Made by a program: the position numbers and the translations under genes
In this document: positions 1 to 11,670 of the stretch, in pieces
How the letters are laid out: every line of letters begins with the position of its first letter
Numbering within the stretch: position 1 is the first letter of the stretch
Notes under the pieces: model-generated
Database searches by the model: none
Told to the model about the DNA's origin: nothing
Seen by the model: only the letters and a program-made list of their open reading frames with translations
Source: Eopsaltria australis
Taxonomy: Eukaryota; Chordata; Aves; Passeriformes; Petroicidae
Direction: 5' to 3'
DNA: 64,000 bases
Assembly (NCBI GenBank): GCA_034509425.1
Contig: JAVTVJ010000011.1
Location: 8,260,001 to 8,324,000 of the forward strand

Positions 1-1281
1 TAGCAGAATATTTGTTTTAAAAGTTATCAGTCTGGGAATGAGAGACCATATTCTTCCATGGAAAATGTCTGCTGAATCAGAATTAGAACATATTTTTTTA
101 ATATTTGTTTGGTTTTCAGTTTGTTAATGACTGTCCCTTGTTCTGATAATGTTATTATCACTGTTTTTGCTGCCTAGTACTTTTGTAAAGATTTTTGCAA
201 ACACATTGGGAAGCAATATCTAAAAAATATTTTTGCTCTTTCAAAGAAGTCTTTTGCCTTCAATTTCTTTTCTCCTGTACTCACTTTTGCTAATCTCATC
301 TTGTGAACAGTGTTCTGAAAGTGTTTCTAACAAGACTCAGAAGAGAATATTGTCTCAGTTATATATATTTATATATTTATATAATTACTTATGGAATGAA
401 CTGCAAACTTACCTTTTGAAAGCTGTGGAATAGTGAAATTAAATATTAGTTAATTTCATAGCATGATTACTGTATGATCAGGATATTAAAGGCTGCATTG
501 TAATAGAGATAATGCTTTCTTTAATTTCATGATCACATACTTTTTTTTGTTTTAAGTGGTCCCCACTCATTAAAGTGTAAATGATCTCTAAACAATGAGG
601 GATTCACCATTCCGTCTTTACCCTTACTGCTAAATGTTTGGCCCATGCTCTCCGTATGACGTGTCATTCAGACTGTTCTCTAAAGAAAAAGACATTAATT
701 TCTGTATAAAGTGAGGGCTTCTTAGCTATTACTGTGCAGACTTTTATAACATGCTACAAAAAGGGGTTGTGACAGTCTTGTATTACAGATGGAGATACCA
801 AAGCATGAAGAGCTCAAGATTTAAATGTTTCACTTTGGGGGGGAGGGGGGGGGTGTCCTAATGTTAAATTAACAAGATTCAGCTGATGCTTTGCTTTATT
901 TCCAGAGTACTAAATATTATCTAGCTTTTCATATCTCACCATCCATTAACTGCTACAGCATTTTTTCGAGGCAGATTGACAACCTGAAGGCTTACATGAT
1001 GATGGGTAGAGAAACTGCCATCACTGGTGCAGCTGTGGTTACTGCAATGCAAAACCTTTACCTGGCATTGCTTTGATAACATGTGAGAGACAGCAGGTGT
1101 AGAGTCCAGTTGTCAAATCCAGTGTTCATGCACTCTTTCTGCAGTACTCTTTAATTTATCATTTTCCTGCAAACTCTAGAAGTTAAGGGTCCTGTGTTCA
1201 AATATCTTGTTCACTGCAGAGTTGTTATGCCCAACAGACCAGGGGAAGAGTATGTTCTTGTCAGGAGAGGTTGCTTCCGTC
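1..1281. other. non-coding stretch, nothing recognised
   Basis: AT-rich sequence with frequent stops in all frames. The short open frames here lack both a believable start context and splice signals. The only standout is a G-rich run near 837-853, listed separately. It could be intron or intergenic DNA. Confidence 0.6.
837..853 (+). repeat. G-rich homopolymer run (G7-A-G9)
   Basis: Seven G, one A, then nine G. It is a simple low-complexity run able to form stacked-G structure on the plus strand. No function is implied by the surroundings. Confidence 0.9.
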
Positions 1282-1653
1282 TAACTAAAGAAGGCTTTGG
1301 GGTGACTTAATTGCAGCCTTCCAGTACCTGAAAGGAGCCTACAGGAAAGATGGAGAGGGACAATTTACAAGGACATGCAGTGACAGGACAAGGGGGCATG
1401 GCTTCAATATGAAAGAGAGTAGGTTTAGATTAGATATTAGGAAGAATTTCATTACTGTGAGGGTGCTGAGTCACTGGAACAGGTTGCCCAGAACAGCTGT
1501 GGATGCTCCAAACCTGGCTGTGCTTTGGTCCAGTTTGGATGTGGCTCTGAACAACCTGGTCCAGTGAAAGGTATCCCTGCCCATGGCAGGGGGATTGGAA
1601 CCAGATGATCTTTAAGGTCCCTTCCAAACCAAGTCATTCTGTGTTTCTGTGAA
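1282..1653 (+). mobile_element. CR1 LINE fragment, 3' end, sense
   Basis: This is a 5'-truncated copy of a chicken-repeat-1 retrotransposon. Diagnostic blocks appear in the expected order: CCTTCCAGTACCTGAAAGGA near 1317, GTGACAGGACAAGGGGG near 1379, TTAGATTAGATATTAGGAAG near 1425, ACTGGAACAGGTTGCCCAGA near 1474, CCTGCCCATGGCAGGGGG near 1575, and TCTTTAAGGTCCCTTCCAAA near 1609. It ends on a degraded octamer tail (CATTCTGTGTTTCTGTGA) with no poly-A, as CR1 does. Only the last part of ORF2 and the 3' UTR remain, frames are broken, and the copy cannot move. The family assignment is secure but the subfamily is not determined. Confidence 0.95.
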
Positions 1654-4600
1654 GTAACTGGTTTGGATGTGAAGATGTTTTGTATCTCATGTATCAACTA
1701 GAGAATGAATTTCTCTGCAACAGTAGAAAACTAAGAGCCTGCCTTTCAAACAGAGAGAAAATGCGTGTGGTGTTGAACTCATGATAGGCAAGAGCTTGGT
1801 TTTCACTTTGTTTTTTTTCTCTCCAAGCACTGATATATTCAAGAAATCTAAAGACACATTATCTTTAGCCTCCAGTATTGGCCTGTATGTAGCTGGGTGA
1901 CACACTGTGGAAACAGCCGTATAATGGAAGGGCATCAGCCTGCACATAAGTACTGCTGCCCCAGTGCTCTCTCTCACCTTTAAGAGGACTGTTGCTTGTG
2001 ATGCACACTGACTGGTATCCCTTTCCTACAGCTTTGGCTTAGGAGGTGTTCATTAGTGGGGTTTTGTTTTGAGCAGTCCTAGGTCTATGTCTAGCACACA
2101 CATAACAGTTACCTTGATAAAGTTGCAATGATAACATTAAATTAACATGCTGAGTTTGCTTCCAGGAAAGTGTTAATGTAATTTTTAATGAAGCAGAGAG
2201 GGGGTTAATTAGACAATTATGTAAGGAAGATATTAATAATTTTGTTTTGAAGCTATGATGTGTTAAACAGGCAGGAAAATAACAGTGAAAGGAAAGACCT
2301 CCATCATGAGACATGCAACTGTAAAGGAGATTCAGTGCCTTTTGCAGCAATTAGGAAATCATATGTTTCAGGTCCTGTTAAACATCAAACTGCAGGTGTT
2401 AATAAAATGCTAACCTCCACAACACAGGATTTCACACTCATTTCTTGTCTCTCATTTCGGGATCAGATGAAGTGACACATTCTAGTAGTTTCCAGGGAGA
2501 CAGCGTTTTGCTCACAGACCAGACTCACGTTTTGTTGCTAAATCCAGAGATACTTTGCTTATAGGAGAGAGGAGAGAACTTTTTTCTTAAGTTTTCAGCC
2601 TTTACCATCAGTAATGAAGTTTTCAGAAAACACCTTCAAGTGCTTTATGATGCTGTTTTCTCATGCAGGTAATTAATAATATTTTCATTTTCAGTATTCT
2701 GTGATCATTTCTCATAAATCCACATTAGATAGTTCTCTATTCCCATATTCAAACTAGTGGGGTTTGTCATAGAATATAAACTACAGTGTTTAGCCTAAAT
2801 TATTTTTTAAATTGTCTTAGGTGGGTGTTTCTGTTTATGTATGTATTTTTTTAACCATTTAAGTCTGTATTCAAAAGTGTTTTAATTCCCAAAACATTTC
2901 TAACCATTACAGCTTTCAACAGGACATGCATTACTTTTGAAAAGCAGCAGTTTCAAAGCTTTTATCAACTCTGCATTGTAAAAGAGGTCATCATTAATCA
3001 GCACCTTTTTTTTTCCACCAGAAATCATGCAATTCTTAGAACTCCTGGTTGTTATTCCTTTGCTGTGGGGAGAGTAAATGTCCTTTGAAGTTATAAATTA
3101 AGAAAAGCCAAAGGCCATCCAGCACATCAGTTTTGACTGACTACAATGGGATTTCACACATCTACCTAATAAATTACTGTGGATAAATAATGTGCCATGA
3201 AGAATTACCTAGATGTTTTCAACCTATACTGGACTATACTCCTCACACTAAAATATTTCACTGCATTATTTTATTGCCTATTACTGTCACAAAATAAACT
3301 ACTGACTATGGAACGATGTACCAGTTTTGGACAGATTGATGGACCTAGATTATCTGAAAAAGGCATGTCTTCTTAGGACATTGCAGCACTAAAGCAATTC
3401 TGATGTTCATAAAAGACAGCAGCAAATCTTAGCAGGGTTAGGACATGGAATAGAGATTGACAGCTGCATAGGCAATAGGGAAGGTTTCAGTTTTCTGCTA
3501 AAGAAGACTTTCAGAACCCTTCTGTTTAGGAAGTGACTTGCTTCTGTAAACACTCAGGGGAAACATCTTAAATTTCATATGTAAATAAAACTTAAGTCAA
3601 ACCAGGTATTGACCCTAAATATCAGGATATCATAAGAAGCTGAGCCATGGTCCAGATCTGTTAAAACAGTGGGCCATGGTCAGTGAAAGTCTCTGTCTAG
3701 CTCAGCATTCTAACTCTGGCACTGACCAAAAGTAGGAAAGGTCAGAAAAAGGAACAGGATATATACCATGCATCTTCCTGTCCACTGGAAGCTTAGGGAA
3801 ATTCTTAATGGGGCACTATTTCTGTTGAGTGAAATAAATGCCAATGACCTTGTCCTTTCTGGGCAGGCATATCCCTGTAGATGTGGCAGTTCCTGTGTAG
3901 CCATTTGAAGGCACCCAGGCACAGAGTTTGTCAGGATAGAGCCTTTAGACTGGGCTGCTAAACCAGCCTGTAAATGTTTTCATGCCTAAGTATATGTGCA
4001 TTGCTATTTCTGTAATTTGGAGCACACAGTGACAAAGTAATAATAGTTTTTTCTTCAAGTTATTTTATCTCAAATCAAGTTTTTGTGAAGGTGATTAGCA
4101 GTTTTGCTCTGCATATGGACCCCTGTTTAACAAGCATGGCAATGGTTACTTACAAGCCTTAAACATGTCTCAGTGACTTAATTATGTATGTTTTCATTTT
4201 ATTGCAGTCTTAGGAGCTGCTCAAAATGATTAAAACTTCACTTTCGTTTTTGTATTAAATTTAATATATATAAATTTATATATAAATTTACTATATATAA
4301 AAGCAAAGCACCTAAATTCAAATTATTTGGATTTATGCATTAGTATTGGATGACATGTTTTAAACTTAATGTTAAAATGATAGTTCTCTCTTTATGTTCT
4401 CCCCAGAAAAAAAGTAATTTATTAACCTGCTTTAGTAAGAGTTTTATATCTATAGAAGTTAAAAAATATTTTTATTAAAATTGGGTTAACCCAAAGGTGG
4501 ATTTTGTAAGCTTCCCATCACCTTTTTTCCCTAGAGAAAATTAATTATACTCCTAACCTGTCTTTTCATGTCAGCATATGGCAGGCTTAAATAAAGTAGC

Positions 4601-5762
4601 AAATAATGACTTTTTTATATGTATTTTAAACAAAAATACCAAGGGAACCTGCAGTGCAAGGAGTGCATGCAATGCATGCATTGTGAGCTGAACAATGTAA
4701 TGTAATGTAAATTGAACCTTTCTGATCTGAAATGAATCATTCAGATCTAGAAAAGGAGCAGTCATCTCATTACCAGCCAAACTCACAGACCAGTCTGGAA
4801 AAGTTACAGCTTTGCTTCAAGGCAAATCAAGAAATAATCCTCTATCATTGGAGAGGTGATGCAAGAGTCCAATGGACACTTCACCCTTGAGTTAACAGTG
4901 AGAAAATAGGCTGTAGGTGGAGAAACCTTTTTATTGTGTAGATGGAGACAAGACAGAGTTAGCAGGACTAGGCATATATTCCTAGAACTGCTGCTCCTGG
5001 TGATTAAATGTGACTAATCAGATGCTGACTGCTGAATTTCTGAATTCCCAGCTGTACTGCAGGAACAATGATCATTGAACATCAGTCATTGCCAGGTAAT
5101 TTGCGCAGCACAGACTATTTTATACAATGCTTACAGGGCTTGAAAAGAAACCAATATATCTTTGCAACATGACATTTAAAAATATGAAAGGCATAATTTT
5201 TTTTTGGCAGTGGATGGTGGAATTTGCATTCTGGGTTTTCTAAAATATCATTGTTAGTATTTCTTAAAATGCACTGTATCTCATTAGTGGCCTGATTTTC
5301 ATGCTAATGTAACATAAATGCAGTCAACACAAACATAGGTGTACAATAAATGCACACTGCCATAAACCATTCTTTGATTTTTTTCCTGTATTATTAATTG
5401 TGAAAGGTTCTGAGCTTGCAATATTTCCAAATGCCATACCACATTTAACCCTATTAGCCATTATTCAGCATGACACTTACAAATGTACTTTACAAAAATG
5501 TTCTGTGAACAACAATAGGAACTTGCCCAAAGATCCTGAAATACAAACACTGAATTACACATCTGTCCTAATATAGGAATGCCATCCACACCGAGCAGTA
5601 CAGGATACTGTAAGCAGTGGTTATATTCCATTTCTAAAGGCTGGGGAAAAAATCAAGTAGAGATCCTAGTAGAAATGAAAGGAAAGATTGCTAGGACCTG
5701 AAGAAGTTAATACATTTACAAATGAGCCTTATAATAGTACATATTTTATTACTGGATACAGA
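1654..5762. other. non-coding stretch, no gene recognised
   Basis: AT-rich single-copy-looking DNA. It holds an AT-rich tract at 4255-4301 and a 12-bp self-complementary word, AATGCATGCATT, at 4671-4682. A 70-nt block at 2599-2668 has a T-rich tract before its AG and a following GTAATT. It is open in two frames, so it cannot be called an exon on this evidence. Confidence 0.55.
4255..4301. repeat. AT-rich simple sequence
   Basis: About 45 bases of almost pure A and T, built from repeats of TATAAATTTA-like words and TATATA. It is partly self-complementary and is typical low-complexity intronic or intergenic DNA. Confidence 0.8.
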
Positions 5763-6100
5763 TTCCTTCCAGTATCTGAAGGGAGCCTACAAGGAAGCCA
5801 AACGGGGGCTCTTCATCATGAAATGCAGTGATAGGACAAGGGGGGTTGGCTTCAAATGAGAGACAGCAGATTTAGATTAGGTATTAGGAATAATTTCTTT
5901 ACTATGAGGGTGGTGAGATACAGGAACAGGTTGCCAAGAGAAATTGTGGATGCCTCACCTCTGGCAGTGTCCAATGTCAGGTTGGATGGGACTCTGAGCA
6001 ACCTGGTCTAGTGGAAGGTGTTCCTGCCCATGGCAGTGGGATTGGAACTAGATTATTTTTAAGATCCCTTCCAAACCAAACCATTCAATGATTCTATGAC
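5763..6100 (+). mobile_element. CR1 LINE fragment, 3' end, sense
   Basis: A second 5'-truncated CR1 copy in the same orientation as the one at 1282. Matching blocks are CCTTCCAGTATCTGAAGGGA at about 5765, TGATAGGACAAGGGGG near 5830, TTAGATTAGGTATTAGGAA near 5872, TTTACTATGAGGGTGGTGAG near 5899, CTGGCAGTGTCCAATGTCAG near 5961, CCTGGTCTAGTGGAAGGTGT near 6002 and GATCCCTTCCAAACCAAACC near 6063. It closes on CATTCAATGATTCTATGA, close to the CR1 octamer end. The tail is better preserved than in the first copy. It is non-coding and immobile. Confidence 0.95.
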
Positions 6101-9100
6101 ACTTCAGACATAAAAATGTTGCTTTAAAGAATGAAGCATTTCTAAATTTGATTTATAGTGAACAAATACTGTTGGCTTTTCTTGCAAAAGGGAATAATTT
6201 TGACAGGAATTCAAAAGCTCTAGGGTCAATCTGCAGATGAAAATTTAGTGTGCGATATCTTTTCAGTGATCCTGACATCGTAAGTAAAGAAGAATGAGGA
6301 AATTAACGCTATAAAGTGCTGCTTCATTGAAACCAGAGCAGTGCTGCAGGTGGCTCAGTCCAGCTGGCTCTTAGAAATATAGTTGGTTCCCAAAATATTT
6401 GTTAATCTTATCTCTCAGTTCTGCTTACCATCATGAGACTTGGCAGGTGCTTCCCACTGCTCCTCTTGAGCTTGCTCCTTCTCATCACTGTCCCACAGGC
6501 ACAGCAGAGGGCTGGGTCCTGATACGGCAGGCATGGGAGAAGGGGACTCCCAAAAGCAGCATATTTCATCCCTGAAACAGTGTTTTCCAGCAGAGTACTA
6601 CTCCATTGGAAAATTCTCAGCTGGCCCTGACTACTAAGGATGGTGAATCTAAATATATTAAGCAGCGATACCTTTGAGTATCAGTTTTCAGTATGGAGTT
6701 CTCTTTATCAAATGGAAATAATAGAATTTCAATGGCAAAACCATGAAAGCTATTTTTTTATTATCATATATGATGGGGCAATAGTCAGAAGGAAATAGTT
6801 TTGGCTTTTGCAGGATCTGAAAGATCAAGGAAATATATTTATATTTTTTTATTAAATGAAATATGTTGCCTTTCTGAAAATGTCTGGACTACGTGTTATT
6901 TGAAGTCAAAAGGTGATAGAATGATAGGTGATAACACCTTTTGGTGTTAGCTTTAGGACATGCAGTCATATTAACATATTCATATTAACATATTCATGCA
7001 CTTTACTTCATTGAGGATTAAACCTGTGCTTAAGTGCTTTTGCTGAACTGGGCCATGAAAGAGATTGCTTAAAAGAAGACAAGTTACCTGGGGAGTTTGA
7101 AGTAGAAAATCAAGTAGCTCTCAGAACTTAGAAATGTCATATAAATCCTCATCTCAACATCAGTGGGAAAATCCAAAAACTGCATGTTGCAAAGCTTTGC
7201 AGAAAATAAGAAAATGAGGTTTCTCTTTGAAAAATTCAAGCTGGGACTTATGCATAAGATAATCAGAAATACAGATTATCAGAGGAGACGGATTTAAAAA
7301 GACCTATCAACTTGAAATATATTAATTTATTTTAAAAAGCATTAAAAGTAGTATCAGATTACATTCCTACTCTGTGGTCACTCTGGAAATTTTAAAGGCT
7401 TTACAGTAATGATTTTCATTCTGTTATTACAATGTGAAAGAGTCACAGAACATGAAAAACAATGAAACTGAGGATACACAAAGTACGTGCAAATATAGAA
7501 GTAAACAGACTAGAAAGAACCAGAAACAATTTTTTTTCCCCAGTTTTTGTAGTTATAACAAGCCTGAAGTTATACCAAACAAAAAAAGTACATTACTTTC
7601 AGGCAACAGACTGACTTTTAAGTAGTGTTGCTTAAAGGCAAAAAGCATTGATCCTCAGTTAAATGAAAATTAATTTACTATCCTTTTCCTTTACTCCTTC
7701 ATAAAGGTTGTTCAATGGCCTTAGATTTTTTTAAATCAGAATCCAAAAATTATTTCAGACAAGTCTTGTTGGCAGTAGGAAAATACTGTTCCCATGTGAG
7801 AATTAGGTCACTTAATTTTGGCACCTCAATTATTTTCATCTTTAGCAGGATTATGGAAGAGGACTACTTCAAAATCTTGTTGAAGAATGTTAAGCTATTT
7901 GTAAATTCATCTAAGCAAGGGAGTCACAAGTGCTAAAACATGATGCTAAATCTACATTTATGCCCCATGGCCAGATGGCAAACTTCATGTGATCCTACCA
8001 CTTTATAGACACAGATCTTGACTAGTTCTCAGACTAGTGCATCTACACTGAAATCAATTTAACTTTTGCTGTAGAGAAATAGGGAAATAATGAGAAGTGA
8101 AAAATGAAATTAGAAATAGATTTTCCCTTCTAAATATCAGAATGTTTTTATAACAGAATATATTGGTGCACACAGAACTAGGTGACCTATTGTATGTAAG
8201 ATTGGATCTTGAGTTTGATGGGACTTGTATTTTTTTAATTTGACCTTGTGTGCAGAAAGAGGCGAAAACAGAATTGCTATCCTTACCTATATTTTTTAAC
8301 AACAGAACTAGAATTGGTTTGTGTTGCTGTTGGGAGAACTCACATGTAAACAGAACTTTGGTTTTTCTGCAGTGCTATACATCAGTGTAATCACATATCG
8401 ACTGTCTCAAAGCTACGTGTTATGTCCTCTAAATGCTTCCCAAGCTAGTTATAGAAAAAGAAGAGGTAGGGGAAGGTTGTGCATCAGAAGAAGTATTTAA
8501 ATATTGATAAAATATTTCTCAAGGTGGCTTCAAGTTCAACTAAATAATGAAATGTATTTATACTCTTCTCAGCTTCCAGATTCAGAAATGGAACTTCCTT
8601 GATTTAATTTTCCTTCTTGCGTTGTTTTGTTTGCTCGTTTTAGTTAACACCAATCCTAGTAAGGTTTGAGCAAGATATGTGACTCAATTGGAAGCTTTAA
8701 CAGGGAACTTGTTCAAAAAAAGTTGAGTAGCACTATATTGAAAAGTATTAGGGCAGGATCAGTCAGTTCTTCTTTCCCAATTTGTCTCTTGGTCTCACAT
8801 TGCCCTTGAGTTGTGCACTGCAGTGGCAGTTGAATAATTGATTTTTCAGTTCACTGACTGAAAAAAATTCCATTCACACTGACCTGAAATGATTTCTTTA
8901 AGAGGGATGTTGCTCATCATTTTAAAAATCTGAAGGTTTAGAATATTTCATTGGAGATAATTTGAGAAACATTAAAAAAACCCAAACCAAATCAAAACAA
9001 ATCCAAAGGTAAATGCTGAGGCAACTGTCAGTCTGAACCTAAAATTATTTTGTTTTGAAAATGGCAGAAAAACTGTTTTGACCTTTAACAATTGTTTTTC

Positions 9101-9930
9101 TTCTCTGAAATATGCCATGTCTTCAAATGAATTTTCAAATAGTTTTGGTGATACTTGATTGGCCAAGAGATACATTGGCTATGGGATTTTTTTGCAATAT
9201 TACTCCAAGGCTGTACAAGATCTTATAGATTTTGTTTCAAGATAGGACAAACTGGGGATAGGATCCATGTTTTCTTCAAGTTGTGTGTTTGCAAGGTTTT
9301 TCAGACCACACTTTCATGTTTTTGCATTGTTAGTTCTGTGTAATTCTTGTTGGGCACCTGTGTTCAAACTTGGACCATGGATCAGGACCATATTCCTTCC
9401 TCAGATGAAAGGTACCACATCTGTATTTCAGGGTCCCTGAAAAACTGAGAACATAGTCATAGGAGATGACTGAGATCTATAATTACCAGGGTCAGTCCAT
9501 ATTTAAATTATGGAAAGTGTTCTTGTTTCCATTCCTTGCTTCAGATCCAGCTGGCAAAGTTGCCATGCCTCCTGTGTGCCTGTAAATTGTGATTTCTCAA
9601 AGGCACTGATTCGCTTCAAAAGCTTTAAGGGCCTTGTACTAAAATAGCCTTTAAGAACATGTGCACAACTGTTAAAATCAACACCAGAGATGTGTTAACA
9701 AAACCAGGGTTGCAAGGCAATGAGATGTGAATATGCAGCAACCAAAATAGTGCAAGCTGGCCATGCCGTGAATAGCCTCCTACATGCTACAGTAATGCTA
9801 CGTATTTATATCACAAAAAGAGAAGCTCATGAGGGCAGGAACATTTGGATGAAATATCACAAATCCAGGCCTGAAATGATTGTTATCTTGACTGAATTTG
9901 TAGTGTATTGAAGATATTGCTTTTTAAAAA
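6101..9930. other. non-coding stretch, no gene recognised
   Basis: AT-rich DNA without a supported gene. A strong T-rich tract ending in AG lies near 8640, but every frame downstream closes quickly and the only donor-like site leaves a 15-nt block, so no exon is called. Short chance ORFs are present on both strands. Confidence 0.55.
6967..6994 (+). repeat. 14-bp tandem duplication
   Basis: The word CATATTAACATATT occurs twice head to tail and is followed by CAT. It looks like a small replication-slippage product. Confidence 0.85.
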
Positions 9931-10465
9931 AATCATAGGAAAATTGAAAGGATTGGATTGGAAGGTACCATTAACAGCCATCTATTTCTACTCACCCTGC
10001 TATGGTCAGGGGCATTTCCACTAAAGTGAGTTGTTCAAAGTCCCATCCAACCTGACCTCGAACATTTCCAATTATGAAGTATCCACAACTTCACTGAGAA
10101 ACCTTAGTGTCTCACCACCCTCATTGTAAAGAATATCTTCCTTATATATTCTCCCTGAATCCACCTTCTTCAACTTATAACTCTTGCCACTTGTAATGTC
10201 ACAAGAGACCCTGGTAAAAAATATTTCTGTATTATTTTTATTAGCCTCTTTTAGGTACTGGAAGGCTTTTATAAGGGTTTCCCCAAAGCCTTTGCTTCTC
10301 CAGGCTAGACAACCCCAGCTCTCTGCCTGCCAACTCTTTGCCTGTCTTCATGGGACATGTGCTGCAGCCTTCTGATCACCTTCATGGCCCTCCTCCAAAC
10401 CTTCTGTAACAGCTCAGTGTATTCCTTTCCTCTACATCTCAGTATAGTGGGAGTGACACACGACT
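9931..10465 (-). mobile_element. CR1 LINE fragment, antisense
   Basis: A CR1 copy read on the minus strand. On the plus strand one sees the reverse complement of the 3' end: ATCATAGGA at the left edge, GATTGGATTGGAAGGTACC, then GGTCAGGGGCATTTCCACTA, AAGTCCCATCCAACCTGACC, CCACCCTCATTGTAAAGAAT and, further right, CTTCTCCAGGCTAGACAACC and TGATCACCTTCATGGCCCTC. The order matches CR1 ORF2 end plus 3' UTR, so this copy reaches further 5' than the first two. The right edge fades and is approximate. An open frame overlapping it at 10184-10375 is an artefact of the repeat. Confidence 0.93.
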
Positions 10466-11642
10466 AACAAATACACTGCTTGCTATAAAAGCCTGAAGAA
10501 GAGGCTAGGCCCTTATTTGTTTCACTGAGTTTGCACCTTTTCAGCTAAGCAAGCTGCCAAGAAGTCTTTTTCTGCTTAACGGAGAGAGAAAAGCAATTTC
10601 AGGATGGGTTTTTGTGGCCATACTTGAGACATCTAGTTTGAATGAGTTCATTTTCTCTCAATAAACTTTGCAGGGACTAGCTTACATGTAGGTATGGGTG
10701 TTAAGTCAGAGGAATCATGTGCAGAACAGAAGGTCACACAGCCCCCCTGGCCTGGGTTTCCTCTATTCCAGGTCAGTGAAGCCTTTCATACTGCATTTTC
10801 TGGGAATGCCAGTGGACAACACTCAGATAATTTTCTGCTTATTGTCCTGCTACTAGGACAATATGCTGTTTCTTTAACCAGCTGTACTTTAGGGTTAGTG
10901 CTTTGCAGGTTTCCTGGGCTGCTTATTTCTTTCCCCTCTTTTCTGTCTACTTGAGTGCTGGATTTCAGCTGGACTATGTGTTGAAGAAGAAAGAAGTTCT
11001 CTCTATTTCCTGTTAATGAAGAAAATGTTTGGAACATGTATGAATTGCCAGCTTGCAAATTTGCAAAGAAGAATAGTAGGTGAAACTGAGTTGTTTAAAA
11101 TGTGTACAGATAATCCAGTTTTTCCTTTTTCAAAATGATTGAGGTGGACTATTCTGGTATGACAATTAAGACTAATCCCTTAGTAAGGTCATTACTTTCA
11201 TTTTGAACATTTTCACTTTTCAGGGGCATTAAAGGGTAAAATTACCCTTATAATAAACAGGATCTTTGAATAATATACACATTCACACTGACTCAGAGCT
11301 TACTTTTGGTTTAATCTTTAATTCGGCTGCAGATTGCTTTACACCATAACACTATCAATTATAGAAATGATCTATTTAAAAGATCTGGGGAAGCTATCAA
11401 AGTGCTGTGTTCTTATGATGAAGGCAGCAGACAAGTCAGTATGCACCCTGGAGAAAGTGAAAATCTCTTGTTTTGCTTGCTTTTTTGTTAAATTCTTGAC
11501 ACCTGCATTTTTTTGATTTCTGTGAGGCAGCTGTCACCTTAATATCTAAGTGAAGTGAAAAGAATTAAAGACAATACAAAATAAGAAAAAGTTGCTATTA
11601 AGGCAACTGAACTGTGGTTTAGAACATTTGGGTTCAATACCA

Positions 11643-11670
11643 GCTTTCCTTTGTCCCCGCTTTCCTTTGT
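11643..11670 (+). repeat. short direct repeat, 16-bp period
   Basis: GCTTTCCTTTGT occurs at 11643 and again at 11659, separated by CCCC. It is a minor slippage-type duplication. Confidence 0.8.

Noticed and set aside
10184..10375. 63-codon ORF
   Set aside because: It lies inside the antisense CR1 copy and is a by-product of that repeat.
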